From: Lactiplantibacillus daowaiensis
Lineage (GTDB): Bacteria > Bacillota > Bacilli > Lactobacillales > Lactobacillaceae
Length of the DNA: 64,000 nucleotides
Direction of reading: 5' to 3'
Assembly (NCBI RefSeq): GCF_005405085.1
Contig: NZ_BJDJ01000001.1
Coordinates: 124,001-188,000, forward strand
Within the stretch, counting starts at the first letter, position 1. Every line of letters starts with the position of its first letter. The position numbers were made by a program, and so were the translations under genes. Positions 8,270 through 17,018 of the stretch are shown here, one piece after another. The notes under the pieces were generated by a model. That model searched no databases. It was not told the origin of the DNA and saw nothing but the letters and a program-made list of their open reading frames with translations.

Positions 8270-8456
8270 ATTTGGCCTTTTTTAGGTCGACTACTTGGAC
8301 TATCGATATGGTTGCGACAATTGTAGGTGGTCGTCGCCGGCCAGCTAGTCTCGCTCAAATCTTTTTCATAATCCTTACAAATCCACTAATAATCAGCTTA
8401 ATCGGTCCTTTTGCTTAACTATCGTTACCCAATTTTATGAAAAAAGCCCCAAAAAT

Positions 8457-8550
8457 GTTACAAAAGATTACAGAAACTACCGTTTATTACATTTGACCTT
8501 TCAAAACGTAATCTCCTATTTATTGCCTTGCAACACTCACCCGTTATACT
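8457..8550 (+). promoter_or_regulatory. Promoter of second LysM gene with three ATTACA-type boxes
   Basis: GTTACA (8457), ATTACA (8467), ATTACA (8486) and -10 TATACT (8545). Box spacing and distance to the -10 are identical to those of the first LysM gene, and a CGTAA occurs at the same offset in both. The flanking DNA (8270-8456 and 8551-8645) shows no other recognisable element. Confidence 0.65.
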
Positions 8551-8662
8551 AGTCACTGTTGTTTGGTTAGCGCGGTTCAACTTGCTAGCCAATTAGGAAC
8601 GACCTACTGAGTTAGGTCTGATAATAGAAACCCACTGCAAATTATAGGAGTGAATTAATTTT

Positions 8663-9202
8663 ATGAAGATCAAAAATTTTGTTTTATCAACTATCGCTAC
8701 TTTCGGTTTATTCGCTGTCGCAACGACGACTGCTAACGCCGCTACGGTTACCGTTAAATCTGGTGACACGGTTGCTAAAATCGCTAACGCTCACAATACG
8801 ACGGTTGCCGCAATCAAGAAAGCCAACAGCTTATCTAACGTTAACATGATCTATGTTGGCGATAAACTTGAAGTTGGTGGGACTAGCACAACGACAACTA
8901 GTACCAGCACGGCTTCAACCGCTAGTGCAACCACGACTAGTACCGCAACGACATCAACGACGTCAACCACAACTAGCTCAAGCGATTCAGCTGCTAAAGC
9001 TTGGATTGCGAACAAAGAATCTGGTGGCTCATACACCGCTTCAAACGGGAACTATTATGGTAAATATCAATTAACTAAGTCCTTATTAAATGGCGACTTG
9101 TCAGCTGCCAACCAAGAAAAGGTTGCCAATGCTTATGTCGCTTCCCGTTATGGGTCATGGACCAAAGCCAAAGCCTTCTGGATGGCTAACGGCTGGTACT
9201 AA
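8663..9202 (+). CDS. Secreted LysM protein with C-terminal transglycosylase-like domain (paralogue 2)
   Basis: A 179-residue paralogue of the preceding gene with the same order: signal peptide (cleavage near TANA), LysM (VTVKSGDTVAKIANAHN...VGDKLEV), Thr/Ser-rich linker, and the lysozyme-like C-terminus (AWIANKESGGSYTASNGNY...YGSWTKAKAFW). The linker has diverged most, as expected for a flexible spacer. ATG 8663 has TAGGAGTG upstream. The pair arose by tandem duplication including the promoter. Likely role: peptidoglycan remodelling or surface aggregation. Confidence 0.9.
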   Translation: MKIKNFVLSTIATFGLFAVATTTANAATVTVKSGDTVAKIANAHNTTVAAIKKANSLSNVNMIYVGDKLEVGGTSTTTTSTSTASTASATTTSTATTSTTSTTTSSSDSAAKAWIANKESGGSYTASNGNYYGKYQLTKSLLNGDLSAANQEKVANAYVASRYGSWTKAKAFWMANGWY

Positions 9203-9231
9203 AACTCCGCATTAACACAACAAAAGCTATG

Positions 9232-9273
9232 AAAAGCCTCGCTTGTCATCATCAGTTGCAAGCGAGGCTTTTT
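9232..9273 (+). terminator. Terminator of second LysM gene
   Basis: AAAAGCCTCGCTTG pairs with CAAGCGAGGCTTTT, then T residues. Confidence 0.9.
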
Positions 9274-9279
9274 GCGTCT

Positions 9280-9577
9280 TTATCCACAACGTACCCCTGG
9301 CAATTGAATTACAACTATTTATCCACATGGGGATAACTTTAACGCGTTTATCGGTCGCTAATTAGTACAATCCCAGCTGCCAGTTGTTCCAAGTGACCTT
9401 TTGTTGTGCGTTAGGCTCACGATATAGTGACCAACTGATGCTTGACACCTTTTGATTTATCCACATTTACATGTTTCAGCCTCAAATACCGGCCTTAAAC
9501 CACTACTTTATCCCCAGATGTGGGGATAAAGTAGTGGTTAACCAGCCATAAAAATAATCCCCAACCAGTTATGCACA
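9280..9577. promoter_or_regulatory. DnaA-box cluster (non-coding)
   Basis: In 300 bp there are four consensus TTATNCACA boxes (9280, 9319, 9457, 9569) and three TTATCCCCA variants (9328 minus, 9508 plus, 9521 minus). The boxes at 9319 and 9328 abut head to head. There is no dnaA or dnaN nearby and no clear AT-rich unwinding tract, so this is not an obvious origin. It resembles the DnaA-titrating or DnaA-reactivating clusters known elsewhere (datA/DARS in E. coli, DBCs in B. subtilis). The role is inferred. Confidence 0.65.
9498..9539. repeat. 19-bp perfect inverted repeat carrying two DnaA-like boxes
   Basis: Arms 9498-9516 and 9521-9539 are perfectly complementary with a 4-nt loop (GATG). 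Each inner end is TTATCCCCA. No T-run follows, so it is not a normal terminator. Confidence 0.8.
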
Positions 9578-9594
9578 CTGGTTGGGGATTATTT
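9552..9594. terminator. Strong terminator after the ABC exporter genes
   Basis: An 18-bp perfect stem (9552-9569 with 9577-9594) ends in AAATAATC/GATTATTT. It can act for the minus-strand ABC genes. The loop contains a TTATGCACA DnaA box. Confidence 0.75.
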
Positions 9595-9603
9595 CAGTTA
9601 ACC

Positions 9604-10263
9604 TTAGCTTTCTAAAGCAAATTCATGCTTTGATAACCGATAGGAATGGTCACAAGCTTTCGCCACATCCGATTCATGGGTGACGATGATCACACATTTA
9701 TTTTGTTCATGAGCAATCTTTTGGAACTGCTCAATCACATACTTCGTGTTTTCTTCATCCAAGTTACCAGTTGGTTCATCGGCAACGACTAACTTGGCAT
9801 CACAGCACATCGTGCGCGCAATCGCGACCCGTTGTTGTTGACCACCAGATAGTTTTTGAACATTTTTCTTCATCTGTTCATCAGTAATCCCAAGTTTACG
9901 CAACATCTCAGCCGCATAGTCCTTGTCACCACGATGACTGGATTCTGTCACCGCCATGGCAGTGAGCAAGTTATTCAATGGCGACATGTAGTTAAACAAG
10001 TTATACGATTGGAACACGATTGCCACGTGCGACTTACGATAATTCGTAAGGCCAATCTTATTGATAGGCTCACCATTCAATTCGATTTGTCCAGCCCGCG
10101 GTTTATCAAGCCCCGCCAACAAAGATAAAAATGTCGTTTTACCAGAGCCACTTTGACCGACAATCGCATATGAGGTGCCGGACTTAAACTCCAAGTTGAC
10201 ATGTTCAAACAAGCTATTTTCCTGGCGATCATACCAGTAACCTAAATCATTCGTTTTTAACAT
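9604..10263 (-). CDS. ABC transporter ATP-binding protein (MacB/LolD type)
   Basis: A 219-residue ATPase with Walker A GQSGSGKTT, Q-loop in VFQSYNLF, signature LSGGQQQRVAIART, Walker B LVVADEPTGNLD and switch His in VTHES. The sequence fits the MacB/LolD/SalX branch that pairs with FtsX-type permeases. AGGAGGTG precedes the ATG. It lies 12 nt downstream of the permease gene in the same transcript. The substrate is unknown; candidates are peptides or lipoproteins, as in MacB-like exporters. Confidence 0.92.
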   Translation of the reverse strand: MLKTNDLGYWYDRQENSLFEHVNLEFKSGTSYAIVGQSGSGKTTFLSLLAGLDKPRAGQIELNGEPINKIGLTNYRKSHVAIVFQSYNLFNYMSPLNNLLTAMAVTESSHRGDKDYAAEMLRKLGITDEQMKKNVQKLSGGQQQRVAIARTMCCDAKLVVADEPTGNLDEENTKYVIEQFQKIAHEQNKCVIIVTHESDVAKACDHSYRLSKHEFALES

Positions 10264-10275
10264 TCAAGACACCTC

Positions 10276-11757
10276 CTATTCAATCAAGACTTTCTTCGGT
10301 TGTAAGCGTAAAATCCCACCAGATGCTAACATGATCGACAAGAACATGATGGCTAACCCGAAGCCGCCAAGTTCAACTAAGTCTAAGACGGTGACGCTAA
10401 CATCTAATTCAGTTTGTTTTTGTGACGTTGTGGTACTACTACTGCTGCCAGGGGTACCACCATTCATGTTGCCACTAGGCTTGCTGCCACCACTTGGGGC
10501 ACCACCGCCACCACCAGGTTGACCACCTTGGGTTTGCGTGCTAGTTGAACTAGTTGTCGCCGTGGTCGTTTGTTGTGAAACTAACTGTTGACCCAGTTTA
10601 TTTCCAACGAACTTACCACCAGCACCGGCAATCACGATTGAAACAATTAAAACCATGACCATTTCAACGAAGAATTGGGCCACGATCTTCCACCGTGCTT
10701 CACCAAGGGATAACAAGACCCCAATTTCGTAACGGCGTTCACGGATCATTAAGATCACGATCAAGGCTAAAATAATCGTCCCAGCAATGGCCACTAACCA
10801 AACGATTTTATCGGCAAACGACTTCACATTATCCATCGATGCTTTAACCGTTTGATAGCTACTGTCATTAGTTGATAATGAATACTTCGACGTATTGATC
10901 AACTTCTTACCAGCAGTCTTAACCGCACTAACTTTAGCTGGATCAGAAACGTTGAAGGTCACTGAATCAGCTGTATTCTTATACTTCGAACCCTTAACGG
11001 TATTGGCAAAGGTATATGACGTATAAACGCTGTTAGATGGATCGGTTGCACCAGGGCCTTGTTCGGTACTTGTACTTGAAGAAGCTTTATAAATCCCCAC
11101 GATCTTCATGGTGTAAGTCTTCTTACTCCCAGTTGTCGCCTTCAATTTAATCGTGTCACCGACACTCAAGCTATCTTCTTTAGCCAGTTCACTTTCGATA
11201 ACGACATTATTGGTGCCTTCATCAGCGGTCGTGATGCCACGACCTTTAGTGATCTTGCTAGACTTTTCTTCAAAAGCCGACGTTGAAGCAGTTGATGTCA
11301 CCCCAGAAATGGCGATATCGCCCGAACTAGAACTACTGCTCATGCCGCCCTTCATACCCATGCCACCGCCATTGCTACTACTTGATGTCGAAATGGCATC
11401 AAAGCCCTTCGCGTTTGCGGAAGTCGAAACGGTCGCACTGTAACTTGAAATATTGTTGAGCTTCGCAATCTTCTTGGCATCACTCAGTTTAACCGGCGAC
11501 GTTGTCAATTTTGGTTTTGACTTTTTAGAAGTGCTCGTACTACTCCGCATCTTCTTAAAAGCCGCTTCCCGGTTAGCAGACAACGTAATTGTCGCCCCGA
11601 CACTCTTCTTCGCATTACTCGTCGCGGTATCGGCGGCGTTGCGAATCAGTAGGCCAGCTAATACAAACAACATAATTGCTGATGTAACTAGAATTAATAG
11701 AATTGAACGGCCTTTCTTTGCCGTCAAATTAAGCCATGCACGTTTAAAGAAATTCAC
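10276..11757 (-). CDS. ABC transporter permease, FtsX/MacB type, with low-complexity loops
   Basis: A 493-residue permease: membrane helix near 17-40, a large extracytoplasmic region, then three C-terminal helices (~318-337, 362-385, 463-483) as in MacB/FtsX proteins. The external region has a Ser/Gly/Met stretch (around 123-150) and a Gly/Pro/Ser/Thr-rich loop (about 393-450) between the last helices, both unusual for the family. The start is GTG with AAGGAGG upstream. It is the first gene of a two-gene operon with the ATPase. Confidence 0.9.
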   Translation of the reverse strand: MNFFKRAWLNLTAKKGRSILLILVTSAIMLFVLAGLLIRNAADTATSNAKKSVGATITLSANREAAFKKMRSSTSTSKKSKPKLTTSPVKLSDAKKIAKLNNISSYSATVSTSANAKGFDAISTSSSSNGGGMGMKGGMSSSSSSGDIAISGVTSTASTSAFEEKSSKITKGRGITTADEGTNNVVIESELAKEDSLSVGDTIKLKATTGSKKTYTMKIVGIYKASSSTSTEQGPGATDPSNSVYTSYTFANTVKGSKYKNTADSVTFNVSDPAKVSAVKTAGKKLINTSKYSLSTNDSSYQTVKASMDNVKSFADKIVWLVAIAGTIILALIVILMIRERRYEIGVLLSLGEARWKIVAQFFVEMVMVLIVSIVIAGAGGKFVGNKLGQQLVSQQTTTATTSSTSTQTQGGQPGGGGGAPSGGSKPSGNMNGGTPGSSSSTTTSQKQTELDVSVTVLDLVELGGFGLAIMFLSIMLASGGILRLQPKKVLIE

Positions 11758-11923
11758 GGCTTGACCTCCTTAAAATAAGTATTCGTACTGCTTAGGTACT
11801 TGAACACTTAACAACATACCGGAAAAAAACTACTAAAATGTGAAATTCTTAGGTTCTTTCAACGTTACGCTTAGACCTTTTTTAGAAAATTCTAGCCAAA
11901 CCTCGAATTAACGTGATGTTTAC

Positions 11924-12069
11924 AAAAAACTGGTGACGACCAGACACGGTCGTCACCAGTTCGACTAGCTCAATTGGGATGATTAATTCATTATTTTAAA
12001 CCTCTGGAACCTATCATCCAGTCAGTAGAAATGTCAGGGGGTTACTGACTGGTTCGCACATGAATTAAC
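11924..12069 (-). ncRNA. Candidate small RNA or leader, about 145 nt
   Basis: On the minus strand a good promoter (TTGAAT 12099-12104, 17-nt spacer, TATATT 12076-12081) is followed by a hairpin (CCAGTCAGTA/TACTGACTGG, 12018-12052) and, 60 nt later, a perfect 14-bp terminator (11928-11961) with a T-run. No large gene lies between. A 15-codon frame (12014-12061, ending in two stops) is present, but its GAAGGTG would overlap the predicted transcription start. The remaining DNA in 11758-11923 holds nothing recognised. Confidence 0.45.
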
Positions 12070-12117
12070 ACCTTCAATATACTACTCGTTAGTGTAAGAT
12101 TCAATTGCAAGCAACTA

Positions 12118-12681
12118 CTATTTCTTTTGATTTTCCGGTGCCCAATCACAAGATTTTAAATGGTCATTTATTAAGCCAGCGCCTTGTAAATAAGAATAAA
12201 TCGTGGTTGGACCAACAAACTTAAAGCCCCGTTGTTTCATCGCTTTAGATACTTGTTGCGCTAACGCGTTGGTCGCTGGTAGCTCGCTGACACTCGTCCA
12301 AGCTTGGCGAATCGGCTGATTATCCACAAATGCCCACAACCACTCGGCATACGTGGGTCCGGCCGGCCAATCGCGAATCACGCGGGCATTATTGATTGTC
12401 GCCATTAACTTCTGACGATGGCGAATAATCCGTGCATCGGTCAACAAGCGTTCAACATCGGCCGGCGTCATCGCCGCCACTTGGTCAATGTCATAATGGT
12501 AGAAATCCTCATTAAACGCCGCACGCTTATTCAAAACCGTCTGCCAACTCAACCCGGCCTGATACGTTTCCAGACACAATAACTCGAATAGTGGTTGTTG
12601 TTCACATAGTGGTTGGCCCCATTCTTGATCATGATACGCTTGCATTAATGGGTTATGACCAACCCAATCACAACGGTGCAT
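12118..12681 (-). CDS. tag: DNA-3-methyladenine glycosylase I
   Basis: A 187-residue base-excision repair enzyme that removes 3-methyladenine from DNA. The zinc ligands of the family are all present: Cys4 and His17 at the N-terminus, and His/Cys in NDHLKSC at the C-terminus. The catalytic-pocket Glu38 and Trp46 (LETYQAGLSW) are conserved. I chose the ATG at 12681 (MHRCDW), which aligns Cys4 and His17 with E. coli Tag; the longer frame overlaps the upstream terminator. Confidence 0.95.
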   Translation of the reverse strand: MHRCDWVGHNPLMQAYHDQEWGQPLCEQQPLFELLCLETYQAGLSWQTVLNKRAAFNEDFYHYDIDQVAAMTPADVERLLTDARIIRHRQKLMATINNARVIRDWPAGPTYAEWLWAFVDNQPIRQAWTSVSELPATNALAQQVSKAMKQRGFKFVGPTTIYSYLQGAGLINDHLKSCDWAPENQKK

Positions 12682-12700
12682 CTGCTTCACCCTTTCCTTC

Positions 12701-12746
12701 AAAAAAGCGGTGCCCGCCGCAGTCTTTTGACCACGACCGGCACCGC
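12701..12746 (-). terminator. Terminator of the MMPL gene
   Basis: On the minus strand GCGGTGCC and GGCACCGC pair across an 18-24 nt loop, followed by TTTTTT. It overlaps the upstream end of the tag frame. Confidence 0.75.
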
Positions 12747-12790
12747 CAGCTAAGTTAACAGTAACATATGACTGTACTTATTTTGAGTTT

Positions 12791-15700
12791 TTAGTTCCGA
12801 CTACGCTTGGTCTTTTTTTCAGCGGTATCTTCATTTTCCATGCGATCGGTCAACGGATAAGTTAATCGAATCAAACTTGGAATAATAGTTGGAATCGCAA
12901 AGACTAAGATAATCAACCCGATGATAACGACCATTGCCACTTGAATCAAGGTCAAGACACCAGATGGCATCAAGGCGGCAAAAGTCCCACTTAAGATCAA
13001 GGCAGCTGATAAGACCACGGCCCCAATCACACCAGATGCTCGTACGATCCGGGTGCTTGGCGTTGCCGCTGAATTATCGAATTCTCGATACTTCATCATC
13101 AAGAAGATACTGTAATCGACCCCTAAAGCAATTAACATGATGAACCCGAAGAATGGGGTATTCCAAGTTAACATGCTTTGACCTAAGATCAAGTTACTCA
13201 ACATCCGCGTGATGCTCAAGGACATGATGTAAGCCAACAATAAAGTCCCTAAGATGTAGAACGGTTGTAAGACTGAACGCGTGATAAACATCAAGGCGAT
13301 CAAGATACCAACTAACATAATCGCGGCCGTCCGGGTAAAGTCACTCGAGGCGATCGATTGGGTATCGTTAGTTTCAGATGTTTGACCACCGATGGCAATC
13401 GTTGCACCGTCTAACGCAGTTCCCTTCAACGTGTTGGTTGCTTGGGTTTGAATAGCTGCAATCCGGTTCATCGCCGTCTTAGAACTTGGATTATCATTTA
13501 AGACAATCGTCAACTTCGTGGCGTGATTGTTACCAGACATGTAAGCCTTAATGGCAGATGCATAAGTCTTACCCTTCAACGTGCTCTTTGGTACATAGTA
13601 CGTCTTAGCCGCATCGGAGTCCTTCACACCAGTTAAGTAACTATTGGCGGATTTAACCCCAGTGTTGACTTTCTTCGTCCCAGAACTTGCAGAAGCCAAA
13701 CCTTTTTGTAAGGTCGACATTTGTTTAACTAGACCTTGCAACGTGGTGTACATGGTTTCGTTACCAGTAGCTAATTGGCTAGCACCGCTGTTCAAGGTTG
13801 CTGAGCTATTGGCTAACTTGTTCGTCCCAGCAGCTAAAGTTTCAATCCCACTAACTAAGGTAGGTACCTTGTTGTTTAAGGTCGTTAAGCCACTAGAAAT
13901 TTGTGAACTCCCACTAGTTAACGAACTTGAGTTATTTGCTAACTTGTTCGTCCCAGTTGCTAATGCATTGATTGCACTCGTCAAGGTTGGTACTTGTGAG
14001 CTTAATTGGCTAACCCCAGAATTCAAGGTTGAAGCCCCACTCGTCAATTTATCAGCACCAGAAGCTGCTGAAGCCACCCCATTGGTGTATTGATTCAATG
14101 AACTAGCCATTGATTGGGTACCAGCTTGTAACTTGGTCAAGCCTTGAGAAACTTGACTAGACCCACTTACCAAACCAGTTTGTGAGCCACTACCCGTTAA
14201 GGCCGTTTCAATTTGTTGCATCCCAGTGATTGCTTCTTCTAACTTACTAATAACTTGCAATGAAGCCGTATTAGCTTTGATAGAACCTTGCGCTAAGGTA
14301 CTCAAATCAGACAAACTGCTCAATTGCGTGCTTAAACTTTGTAACTTAGTCGTAGCCGTTGTTAAGCTCGTCAATTCTGATTGTAAGTTACTCAAAGCTT
14401 GCAACCCTTCTGCTGCCGTCACAGTAGAAGAACTAGCCCGTGTCGTTGCCGTTGAGCTGCTTGCTGAACTAGCATTGGCACTATTTTGTGAGGCAATTTG
14501 GGCTGCAACCGCTGAACTGATTGCGGCTTTTTCTTCTGAAGTTGCAGAAGAGCCTGCTGCTGACACCGCTGCTGCAGCTACCGGACTAGCATCAACACTC
14601 GTACTCTTAGTGCTCGTTGAACCAGAGGCTGCTTCAGCAGTAGCTGCTGCCGTCAAAGCATTTTTAATCGTCGTCATATCACTAGTAATAGCTGATTGTG
14701 AATTACTGAAAGTTTCAGCAGTTGAATTCAGCGACGATACACTAGAATTGACAGTTCCAGAAGCACTAACTAGTTTTTCCATTTCAGTATTCAACGTATT
14801 CAAACTGGCCGTCAACGTCTTCAACTGCGAGGTATCTGCTGAACTAGTTGCTGATTTAACTTGTGCTTCCATTTGTGCCAAACCATTGGCGACTTGCGCC
14901 GAACCGCTTTGCAATTGGGCAACACTTGACGTTAACGTCGCTGTCCCACTAGTCAAAGCCGACTTCTTACTATTCAACGTATCCAACCCCGATGATAAAG
15001 ATTGGGTGCCGCTAAATAGCGTACTCGTCCCGGTTGCTAATTGGTTAACACCACTCGCTAACGAACTGGTTTTACTATTAAGTGTATTCAACCCTTGATT
15101 AACGGTATAAACACCATTCGTGTAAGTGACAAGCCCACTATTAAGTTTCGTTGCCCCCGTTGAGAGCTTGGAAACGCCACTCGCTAGCGTGCCGGTACTA
15201 CTATTAAGTTTTTTAACCCCGGTATTAACGGTATAAACACCGTTCGTATAAGTGACTAAGCCTTTCTTCAGGCTATTGGCACCCGTTGCTAACTTCTTCG
15301 CACCACTAACCCCAGAAGACATATCTGAGCTCTTCAACTTCGAGTTAGCACTGTCTAACCCTTTACTGATCTTCGTCAATCCACTACCAGCGGTCTTCAT
15401 CCCACTCGTAACGGTACCTAATTGACTCTTCAAGTAAAGCGCACTAATTTCAGAACCACCTGGTTGGGTCACAGAAGCAACCGTCTTAACCCCTTTGACC
15501 TTTTGTAATTGCTTGGTCAAGTTGTCGATGGCTTTAAGATCTTTTTCGTTATTCAAGGCATGATCAGTCTTGATATATAACGTTGATGGTTCAGCCGTCC
15601 CTTTAGAGAAATGCTTTTGAACGACTTTAAACCCTTTTTTAGCTGGAATCGTATCGTTCAATTCCGCTAACGTGTCATAGTTTAATTGATTATTGTATGT

Positions 15701-16837
15701 CAGCATAAATGGTAATGACACACCTAAGACAACTAATAACGCAATCAATGGATAACGTACTGAGCCAGCAGCAATCCCATGCCACATCTTGCTCGTACTC
15801 CCACCGGCGAACTTCTTACTTGGCCAGAACAACCGTGGTCCCAGCAGTGCCATGAAGAATGGATTCAATGTTAGTAAAACTAACAGTAAAATCGCCACGG
15901 CAACCGCGACCCCAACGGCCGAACGGTAAATCGAGAAGTTGGCTAACCCTAAAGCAGAAAACCCAATTAAGAGTGAAGACCCACTAAAGAGAATCGTCCG
16001 GCCGGCAATCTTTAATGCACGCCCAGTCGCGGCGACCGGACTATCACCATGACTGAGTTCTTCTTTGAATTGATCAAACAGTAAAATGTTGTAGTCGGTC
16101 CCAATCCCAAAGAGCACGACGACCATGAAGACTTGCGTAAAGTTTGACAATGGAAAGTTAAACTTATCGACTAAGTTCATGACGATACTCAACGAAATAA
16201 TAAACGAGACCCCAACTGATAATAATGAAACTAATGGGGTAATTGGTGACCGGAAGACTAAGGTCAACACGATGAAAATAAAGATCACGGTAATGATTTC
16301 AGTCTTCTTGATCCCAGCTTCAGTTTCTTGCGTGAAGTCATCATTTAAGATGTCACTCCCAGTCACGTAAGTTTTCACGCCACTGGTTTTGGCCCCTTCG
16401 GTAATCGTCTTAGTCATGTTCTCGACGGTTTGATTCTTACCAACCATCAATTGCAATAACTCGGTCGATTTATCTTTAGAAATCAGTTGTTTCTTGGCTG
16501 CCGCATTATCGCTAGCCGCCGTCATTGATTTCACATGATACTTCGATTTTTGTACCTTGAAGCGTTGAATCGTCCCATCGATTTCTTGCTTCTGGGTATC
16601 TGTCAGCGGTGAATCGCCGTTGCTAAAGACCACAACCACTTGACGGGTATTGTTCTGGTTCCGCCCCCAATGGTTTTGAATCACTTGTGCAACTTGACTT
16701 TTCGCACTACTTGGTAGTTGCGTTTGGCCCTTGTCGCGGACCAATTGGCTGACGTTTGGTAACATGATAACGGCCGCTACCATTACCACTAACCAAACGA
16801 CGGCCTGAATAATAAAGCGTCTACGGCTCCCTTTCAA
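12791..16837 (-). CDS. Very large MMPL/RND-superfamily membrane protein with YhgE-like repeat region
   Basis: A 1348-residue protein. Residues ~1-400 and ~1100-1330 are two MMPL/RND membrane bundles with the Asp-Tyr pairs GIGTDYNILLF and ALGVDYSIFLM that form the proton relay in MmpL proteins. Between them is a ~600-residue extracytoplasmic region of repeated LxxGxxxLxxG units (e.g. ASGVSKLSTGATKLNSG) typical of YhgE/Pip proteins, plus an Ala/Ser-rich stretch. The start is TTG 16837 with AAGGGATACAG upstream. Divergent TetR gene at 17019 suggests local control. Substrate unknown; lipid or envelope export, or drug efflux, is likely. Confidence 0.88.
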   Translation of the reverse strand: MKGSRRRFIIQAVVWLVVMVAAVIMLPNVSQLVRDKGQTQLPSSAKSQVAQVIQNHWGRNQNNTRQVVVVFSNGDSPLTDTQKQEIDGTIQRFKVQKSKYHVKSMTAASDNAAAKKQLISKDKSTELLQLMVGKNQTVENMTKTITEGAKTSGVKTYVTGSDILNDDFTQETEAGIKKTEIITVIFIFIVLTLVFRSPITPLVSLLSVGVSFIISLSIVMNLVDKFNFPLSNFTQVFMVVVLFGIGTDYNILLFDQFKEELSHGDSPVAATGRALKIAGRTILFSGSSLLIGFSALGLANFSIYRSAVGVAVAVAILLLVLLTLNPFFMALLGPRLFWPSKKFAGGSTSKMWHGIAAGSVRYPLIALLVVLGVSLPFMLTYNNQLNYDTLAELNDTIPAKKGFKVVQKHFSKGTAEPSTLYIKTDHALNNEKDLKAIDNLTKQLQKVKGVKTVASVTQPGGSEISALYLKSQLGTVTSGMKTAGSGLTKISKGLDSANSKLKSSDMSSGVSGAKKLATGANSLKKGLVTYTNGVYTVNTGVKKLNSSTGTLASGVSKLSTGATKLNSGLVTYTNGVYTVNQGLNTLNSKTSSLASGVNQLATGTSTLFSGTQSLSSGLDTLNSKKSALTSGTATLTSSVAQLQSGSAQVANGLAQMEAQVKSATSSADTSQLKTLTASLNTLNTEMEKLVSASGTVNSSVSSLNSTAETFSNSQSAITSDMTTIKNALTAAATAEAASGSTSTKSTSVDASPVAAAAVSAAGSSATSEEKAAISSAVAAQIASQNSANASSASSSTATTRASSSTVTAAEGLQALSNLQSELTSLTTATTKLQSLSTQLSSLSDLSTLAQGSIKANTASLQVISKLEEAITGMQQIETALTGSGSQTGLVSGSSQVSQGLTKLQAGTQSMASSLNQYTNGVASAASGADKLTSGASTLNSGVSQLSSQVPTLTSAINALATGTNKLANNSSSLTSGSSQISSGLTTLNNKVPTLVSGIETLAAGTNKLANSSATLNSGASQLATGNETMYTTLQGLVKQMSTLQKGLASASSGTKKVNTGVKSANSYLTGVKDSDAAKTYYVPKSTLKGKTYASAIKAYMSGNNHATKLTIVLNDNPSSKTAMNRIAAIQTQATNTLKGTALDGATIAIGGQTSETNDTQSIASSDFTRTAAIMLVGILIALMFITRSVLQPFYILGTLLLAYIMSLSITRMLSNLILGQSMLTWNTPFFGFIMLIALGVDYSIFLMMKYREFDNSAATPSTRIVRASGVIGAVVLSAALILSGTFAALMPSGVLTLIQVAMVVIIGLIILVFAIPTIIPSLIRLTYPLTDRMENEDTAEKKTKRSRN

Positions 16838-16917
16838 TCTGTATCCCTTCCCTAAATCAGATTCTCAAAACGACATCGTGACATTTAATCAACAATGTGT
16901 TTAAATAATAACAACAT

Positions 16918-17004
16918 GTTAGTTGAAAACAAATGAAATATCAACCAACAATTTTCATAATTTCGTCATTAAATAAACAATTAATGGCGTATTGTTCAAA
17001 CAAT
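16918..17004. promoter_or_regulatory. Inverted repeats between MMPL and TetR genes
   Basis: GTTAGTTGA (16918-16926) and TCAACCAAC (16941-16949) form a nearly perfect inverted repeat, and ATTGTTCAAACAAT (near 16991-17004) is a second near-palindrome just before the TetR ribosome site. Either could be the TetR operator. Confidence 0.45.
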
Positions 17005-17018
17005 GAGGTGAAATTAAA

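Noticed and set aside
9280-9577. Reading the DnaA-box cluster as the chromosomal or a plasmid origin
   Set aside because: No dnaA/dnaN or rep gene, no evident unwinding region, and the surrounding genes are ordinary chromosomal genes.
12320-12328. TTATCCACA inside tag as part of a DnaA cluster
   Set aside because: It is a single site in coding sequence, 2.7 kb from the cluster, as expected by chance.
14226-15098. 290-codon plus-strand frame opposite the MMPL gene
   Set aside because: It is a shadow of the Ser/Thr/Ala-rich repeats, giving a Val/Leu/Ala-rich product without a start site.
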